From an uncultured Alistipes sp. (lineage in GTDB: Bacteria > Bacteroidota > Bacteroidia > Bacteroidales > Rikenellaceae), in assembly GCA_944321205.1 (NCBI GenBank), contig CALUKK010000110.1, positions 1 through 45,997 on the forward strand: a stretch of DNA of 45,997 bases, read 5' to 3'. The notes under the pieces were generated by a model. That model searched no databases, was not told the origin of the DNA, and saw nothing but the letters and a program-made list of their open reading frames with translations. This document shows positions 42,112-45,997 of the stretch, piece by piece (position 1 is the stretch's first letter; each line of letters opens with the position of its first letter). The translations under genes were made by a program, and so were the position numbers.

Positions 42112-43065
42112 TTAATTCTTAAACGCATGCTGCAGTTTCGACGTCAAGCCGGCCTTGATGACCTGTTCGGTCGAAAGAATCATGCTCCGGATGGCCTTCG
42201 GCGTCGAACAGCCGTGGCCGATGACAACCGGTGCATTGACCCCCAGAACGGGCGTGCCACCCACGTTTTCATAATTCATGGCATCCCAGAAGGCGTTGTG
42301 ACCTCCCAGCGCCAGATTGATCCGATAGAGGCCCTCGGCCATCTTCAGAACCGTATTGCCGACAAAACCGTCACATACAATCACATCGGCAACCTTGCCC
42401 GAAAAGATGTGCGACCCTTCGACATTGCCCACAAAGTGGATCCGGGTGTCGGCCTTCAACAGTTCATAGGTTGCCTTGACCTGGGCATTGCCCTTGGTCT
42501 CCTCCTCTCCGATGTTGAGTACCGCCACGCGAGGTTTCTCAATGCCCAATACCGATTCGGCATAGATCGAGCCGATGAGTCCGTACTGGGCCAGCACTTC
42601 AGGTTTGCAGTCCACATTCAGTCCTACGTCCAACAACAGGGCCGGGCATCCCGTCACCGTGGGGACAAGGGATGAGATCGTGGGGCGAATGACCCCTTCG
42701 ATCGGTTTGACGGCATACATCGATCCGACCATCATGGCGCCCGTCGAACCGGCACTGGCAAAGCCGTCAATGGCTCCTTTGGCCAGGTATCCGAAACCTA
42801 CCGTGATACTCGAATCGACTTTCGACTGGAATGCCTTGGCCGGATGATCTCCCATTTCGATCACTTCGGTAGTGGGAACGAGGTCGAACCGCTCGGCAGG
42901 GCACCCCTCCGATGCCAATACGGAGCGGATCTGCCGTTCGTCGCCGAACAGGACGATCCGGCTGTCCGAGCCGATCGCGTCGAGCGCCATGACAGCTCCT
43001 TTGACAGCCGCTTCGGGAGCATAATCACCCCCCATGGCATCTACACCAATCTTTATCATACTCAT
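42112..43065 (-). CDS. plsX: Phosphate acyltransferase
   Basis: A 317-aa enzyme making acyl-phosphate from acyl-ACP for phospholipid synthesis. Signature segments are 'KIGVDAMGGDYAPEAAVKGA', 'GFASAGSTGAMMVGSMYAV' and 'FVGNTVLKMAEGLYRINLAL'. An alternative ATG lies two codons in (43059). The 118-bp gap from rpmF contains a stem TCCCTT/AAGGGA closed by GGCC pairing, possibly an mRNA structure tuning expression. It is upstream of and co-directional with fabH. Confidence 0.96.
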   Translation of the reverse strand: MSMIKIGVDAMGGDYAPEAAVKGAVMALDAIGSDSRIVLFGDERQIRSVLASEGCPAERFDLVPTTEVIEMGDHPAKAFQSKVDSSITVGFGYLAKGAIDGFASAGSTGAMMVGSMYAVKPIEGVIRPTISSLVPTVTGCPALLLDVGLNVDCKPEVLAQYGLIGSIYAESVLGIEKPRVAVLNIGEEETKGNAQVKATYELLKADTRIHFVGNVEGSHIFSGKVADVIVCDGFVGNTVLKMAEGLYRINLALGGHNAFWDAMNYENVGGTPVLGVNAPVVIGHGCSTPKAIRSMILSTEQVIKAGLTSKLQHAFKN

Positions 43066-43183
43066 GGAGTTGGTTGAAATCTTCGGAATCGCGCCGCGTA
43101 TGCAACCTGCATGACCCGGCCGATCCCTTCATAAAGGGAGAAAGAGGCTTTCCGGCCTGGAACGCACTCTTTCAACACCGAAA

Positions 43184-43369
43184 CTATTCGGCAGCTTTCT
43201 TCTCGATGGCGAGCTTGCCGCGATAGAATCCGCACTCCGGGCATACTCGGTGATAGAGCACCGAGGCACCACAGTTCGAGCACGTTACGACCGTCGGAAC
43301 GGTTGCCTTGTAGTGAGTTCTACGTTTGTCGCGTCGCGTCGACGAGATTTTGTGTTTAGGATGTGCCAT
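43184..43369 (-). CDS. rpmF: 50S ribosomal protein L32
   Basis: A 61-aa protein beginning 'MAHPKHKISSTRRDKRRTHY', the typical bacterial L32 N-terminus. Four cysteines in two pairs (Cys30/Cys33 and Cys43/Cys46) form the zinc ribbon, so this is the zinc-binding C+ form. It lies 42 nt after the DUF177 gene in the same operon. Confidence 0.97.
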   Translation of the reverse strand: MAHPKHKISSTRRDKRRTHYKATVPTVVTCSNCGASVLYHRVCPECGFYRGKLAIEKKAAE

Positions 43370-43411
43370 TTTACAACTGTATTATTATAAGTTCAACCTT
43401 TCGTATTCCGT

Positions 43412-44023
43412 TCATTTGCCGGATTGATCCGCTCCTGTCGGGTCGTTGTCCGACGTCGTGGCGCGTTCCCGGGCCTCTTCGGCCTCCATCCGCTCGCGCA
43501 GCGCCGCCAACTTGGCCCATTCACCTTCGTTGTGTTCATGTGCGGCCGCCTGTTCGATGGCTGCGAACTCCCTTTCGGAAACGATCCGGAAGCGTTCGAG
43601 CATCTCCGGATTGCAGGCTCCCTCGGGATGCACCCGCTGGTAGGGCAGCGCCAGAACAATACTTTCATAAATGTACTGCGTCAGATCCACCCGATCCTCC
43701 CCCGGCAGAAGCCAGATCACCTCACCATCGTATTCATGCGCCTCTTCGGAGAACTTCACCAACAACTCCCCGGCAAAATCGATGGGGATGCGGCAATCCT
43801 CCAGACAGCGATCGCATGCCACAACGACATATCCCGAGATCGAGATGCCGAGCGTCAACTGCGTCTCGGCACGATCGAGCTCCACCACCACATCACAGGC
43901 CCCGTCCTTGATCTCCGAGTTCTCGAACTCCTCGAACAACGACTTGTCCACGGTAAAACGGAACTCGTGACGCCCGTTTTTCAGCCCGCCGAAGACGATG
44001 GTATATCGCTGTGTTTCCTCCAT
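43412..44023 (-). CDS. DUF177 (YceD-like) protein
   Basis: A 203-aa protein of the family encoded upstream of rpmF in most bacteria and linked to 23S rRNA/ribosome assembly. Family features: 'YVVVACDRCLEDCRIPIDFA' (CxxC), 'VDLTQYIYESIVLALPYQRV' and HPEGACNPEM. The C-terminal tail is charged and disordered (EAEEARERATTSDNDPTGAD). The start at 44023 was chosen because a perfect TTTG-N19-TAnnTTTG promoter ends 18 nt upstream; an upstream in-frame ATG at 44071 would lie inside that promoter. Confidence 0.92.
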   Translation of the reverse strand: MEETQRYTIVFGGLKNGRHEFRFTVDKSLFEEFENSEIKDGACDVVVELDRAETQLTLGISISGYVVVACDRCLEDCRIPIDFAGELLVKFSEEAHEYDGEVIWLLPGEDRVDLTQYIYESIVLALPYQRVHPEGACNPEMLERFRIVSEREFAAIEQAAAHEHNEGEWAKLAALRERMEAEEARERATTSDNDPTGADQSGK

Positions 44024-44041
44024 TTGAACACTTTTAGTGCG

Positions 44042-44072
44042 CAAAGTTACGAAAAAATAAGACATTTGCAAA
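44042..44072 (-). promoter_or_regulatory. Consensus promoter of the DUF177-rpmF-plsX-fabH operon
   Basis: The minus strand reads TTTG (44072-44069), exactly 19 nt, then TAACTTTG (44049-44042), a perfect Bacteroidetes -33/-7 promoter. Confidence 0.85.
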
Positions 44073-44139
44073 GAAAACTCAGAGTTTTAGTGCCCGGAGA
44101 GCGGCTCTCCGCCCCCGCGACGCGCCCGAGGATCGGAAA

Positions 44140-44171
44140 TTTGCTTTTGCCGGAGCCTTGCACTATCTTTG
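44140..44171 (+). promoter_or_regulatory. Promoter of the small unknown gene at 44177
   Basis: TTTG (44140-44143), 20 nt, TATCTTTG (44164-44171), close to the Bacteroidetes consensus. Only 5 nt separate it from the ATG at 44177, implying a very short leader. Confidence 0.65.
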
Positions 44172-44176
44172 CAGAC

Positions 44177-44581
44177 ATGAAGGAGGCAGGATTCAAAATC
44201 GAACTGAAAAGCCGCTACGACGAGTGGTGGCGTTATAATGCAGACCTGATGTGCGGATGTTTCGACGTCGACGACAACCGCATCGGATTCGTCTCGGCGG
44301 CATCGGACGTAGCTGACGTGGGCGCAAACCTCAAGGCCCGGCCGGCGGAGATTCCCGCCGTACGGAGCGTTACGCTCGAAACACCCCCCTGCGACCATCT
44401 GATGCTCTACGTCTACATCATTCCCCACACGCTGCCCGTAGGCAACGACATCGATTCGACACGTCCCTTCGAAGCCGAGATCCGCATCTCCTACGCCGGG
44501 CGTCTCCTGCGCACCGAAAAGCGCATGATCAACCAATGGTCGGGGGCCTCGATCGAAATGAAAGTCACCCACGCGGAGTAA
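44177..44581 (+). CDS. Small conserved-looking protein of unknown function
   Basis: A 134-aa, soluble-looking protein with no signal peptide. It starts 'MKEAGFKIELKSRYDEWWRY', contains Cys pairs around 'NADLMCGCFDVDDNRIGFVS', and has a beta-rich C-terminal half ('LYVYIIPHTLPVGNDIDSTR', 'EIRISYAGRLLRTEKRMI'). I do not recognize the family. Codon usage matches its neighbours. It is divergent from the DUF177 operon and has its own promoter. The frame is open far upstream, but the ATG at 44177 is the first sensible start after the promoter. Confidence 0.72.
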   Translation: MKEAGFKIELKSRYDEWWRYNADLMCGCFDVDDNRIGFVSAASDVADVGANLKARPAEIPAVRSVTLETPPCDHLMLYVYIIPHTLPVGNDIDSTRPFEAEIRISYAGRLLRTEKRMINQWSGASIEMKVTHAE

Positions 44582-44726
44582 TCGCCGGTACAGCGTACCG
44601 CAACCAGATCCCGTCCCTCACTGCGGACCGCAGCATCGATACTTCCGCCTCGACCTCCCCGATCCGTTCAACCGTCCCCGACCCGAGCACCCGAACAAGT
44701 CCACAAATAAGCACGGAAAAGCCACG

Positions 44727-44764
44727 AAAAAAGGGAAGCCCTTTCGAGCTTCCCTCTCTTTTTT
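44727..44764 (-). terminator. Terminator downstream of gapA
   Basis: GGGAAGC (44733-44739) pairs with GCTTCCC (44748-44754), loop 8 nt. A T-run (TTTTTT) follows on the minus strand, 25 nt past the gapA stop. CTCTCTTTTTT on the plus strand makes it potentially bidirectional for the gene ending at 44581. The gap 44582-44726 shows no gene. Confidence 0.85.
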
Positions 44765-44778
44765 GAGGTGTCTTACGA

Positions 44779-45816
<1,038 letters not shown>

Positions 45817-45849
45817 TTAATAAAACCTTGCGTTATTTTTTTCACAGCG

Positions 45850-45857
45850 CAAAAGTA
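45850..45857 (-). promoter_or_regulatory. -7 element of gapA
   Basis: The minus strand reads TACTTTTG, matching TAnnTTTG, 51 nt upstream of the gapA start. The region upstream is AT-rich and may include the end of an insertion sequence. Confidence 0.5.
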
Positions 45858-45965
45858 CATACTTTAAATATTAGAAGCTGTTTAAATTTATTTATAATTA
45901 GTTGTAAATCAGTAGGTTAATTGGGATATTTTTTGTAACTTTATGGTTATCAAGACATTAAAGTT

Positions 45966-45997
45966 ATGCATAAGTACCCAACCAACCTGACTGATAA
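45966..45997 (+). CDS. Start of an IS5-type transposase (cut by window edge)
   Basis: The last 32 bases read ATG CAT AAG TAC CCA ACC AAC CTG ACT GAT, giving MHKYPTNLTD. This N-terminus (YPTNLTD...) is characteristic of IS5-family transposases with the DUF4096 N-terminal domain. The preceding ~95 bp are AT-rich and probably contain the IS end, but no terminal repeat can be defined without the other end. Only ten residues are visible, so the call rests on motif memory. Confidence 0.6.
   Translation, partial: MHKYPTNLTD

Overview
The window looks like a chromosomal segment of a gut Bacteroidales, most likely a G+C-rich Rikenellaceae such as Alistipes. The evidence is a SusC/SusD polysaccharide-utilization locus (PUL), Bacteroidetes-type promoters (TAnnTTTG at -7, sometimes TTTG 19-20 nt upstream), few Shine-Dalgarno sequences, and the DUF177-rpmF-plsX-fabH cluster. 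The genus is inferred from base composition and gene style, not proven.

Layout. (1) 1-1288: the start of a radical-SAM gene (minus strand, cut by the window edge) divergent from an AraC-type regulator. (2) 1432-2400: purC. (3) 2401-2777: a non-coding stretch with a homopurine tract and a perfect 14-bp hairpin. (4) 2778-4427: a membrane-spanning TPR/HTH sensor-regulator (DUF6377 type), the likely PUL regulator, with a G8 homopolymer just after its signal peptide. (5) 4573-33638: one large co-directional PUL. In order it encodes a divergent GH38-like protein, a GH92, an IPT/NHL lipoprotein, SusC, SusD, a DUF1735-like lipoprotein, a DUF5005-like propeller lipoprotein, a GH2 with an F5/8C domain, an SGNH esterase, a GH78-like protein, two more GH92 proteins, an (alpha/alpha)6 MGH1-like glycosidase and a sialate-O-acetylesterase-like protein. 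(6) 33955-35547: two lipoproteins of unknown function, then a strong terminator. (7) 35801-40779: housekeeping and stress genes: a DedA/YqaA-type membrane protein, a GNAT, ferritin, a PepSY-like periplasmic protein, a histidine kinase/response regulator pair and another GNAT. (8) 40891-41084: degenerate 52-bp tandem repeats. (9) 41080-44023 (minus strand): fabH, plsX, rpmF and DUF177. (10) 44177-44581: a small unknown protein. (11) 44779-45798: gapA. (12) 45966-end: the start of what looks like an IS5-type transposase.

How the genes may work together. The PUL is dominated by alpha-mannose-processing families (three GH92, one GH38-like) plus a GH2 of the exo-beta-glucosaminidase / mannosylglycoprotein beta-mannosidase type. 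This suggests trimming of a mannose-rich glycan, for example an N-glycan. The GH78 and the two esterases, and the lack of any recognizable endo-acting enzyme (no GH76, GH18, GH85 or GH99 seen), mean the real substrate could instead be an O-acetylated, rhamnose-containing mannoside. SusC/SusD would import oligosaccharides, and the surface lipoproteins would bind or pre-process them.

The most notable new signals are: a shared 11-bp tandem operator upstream of both the PepSY gene and the response-regulator operon; the G8 tract in the PUL regulator; a repeated 17-bp motif before the PUL; and the divergent GH38-like enzyme with Glu at the expected nucleophile position.
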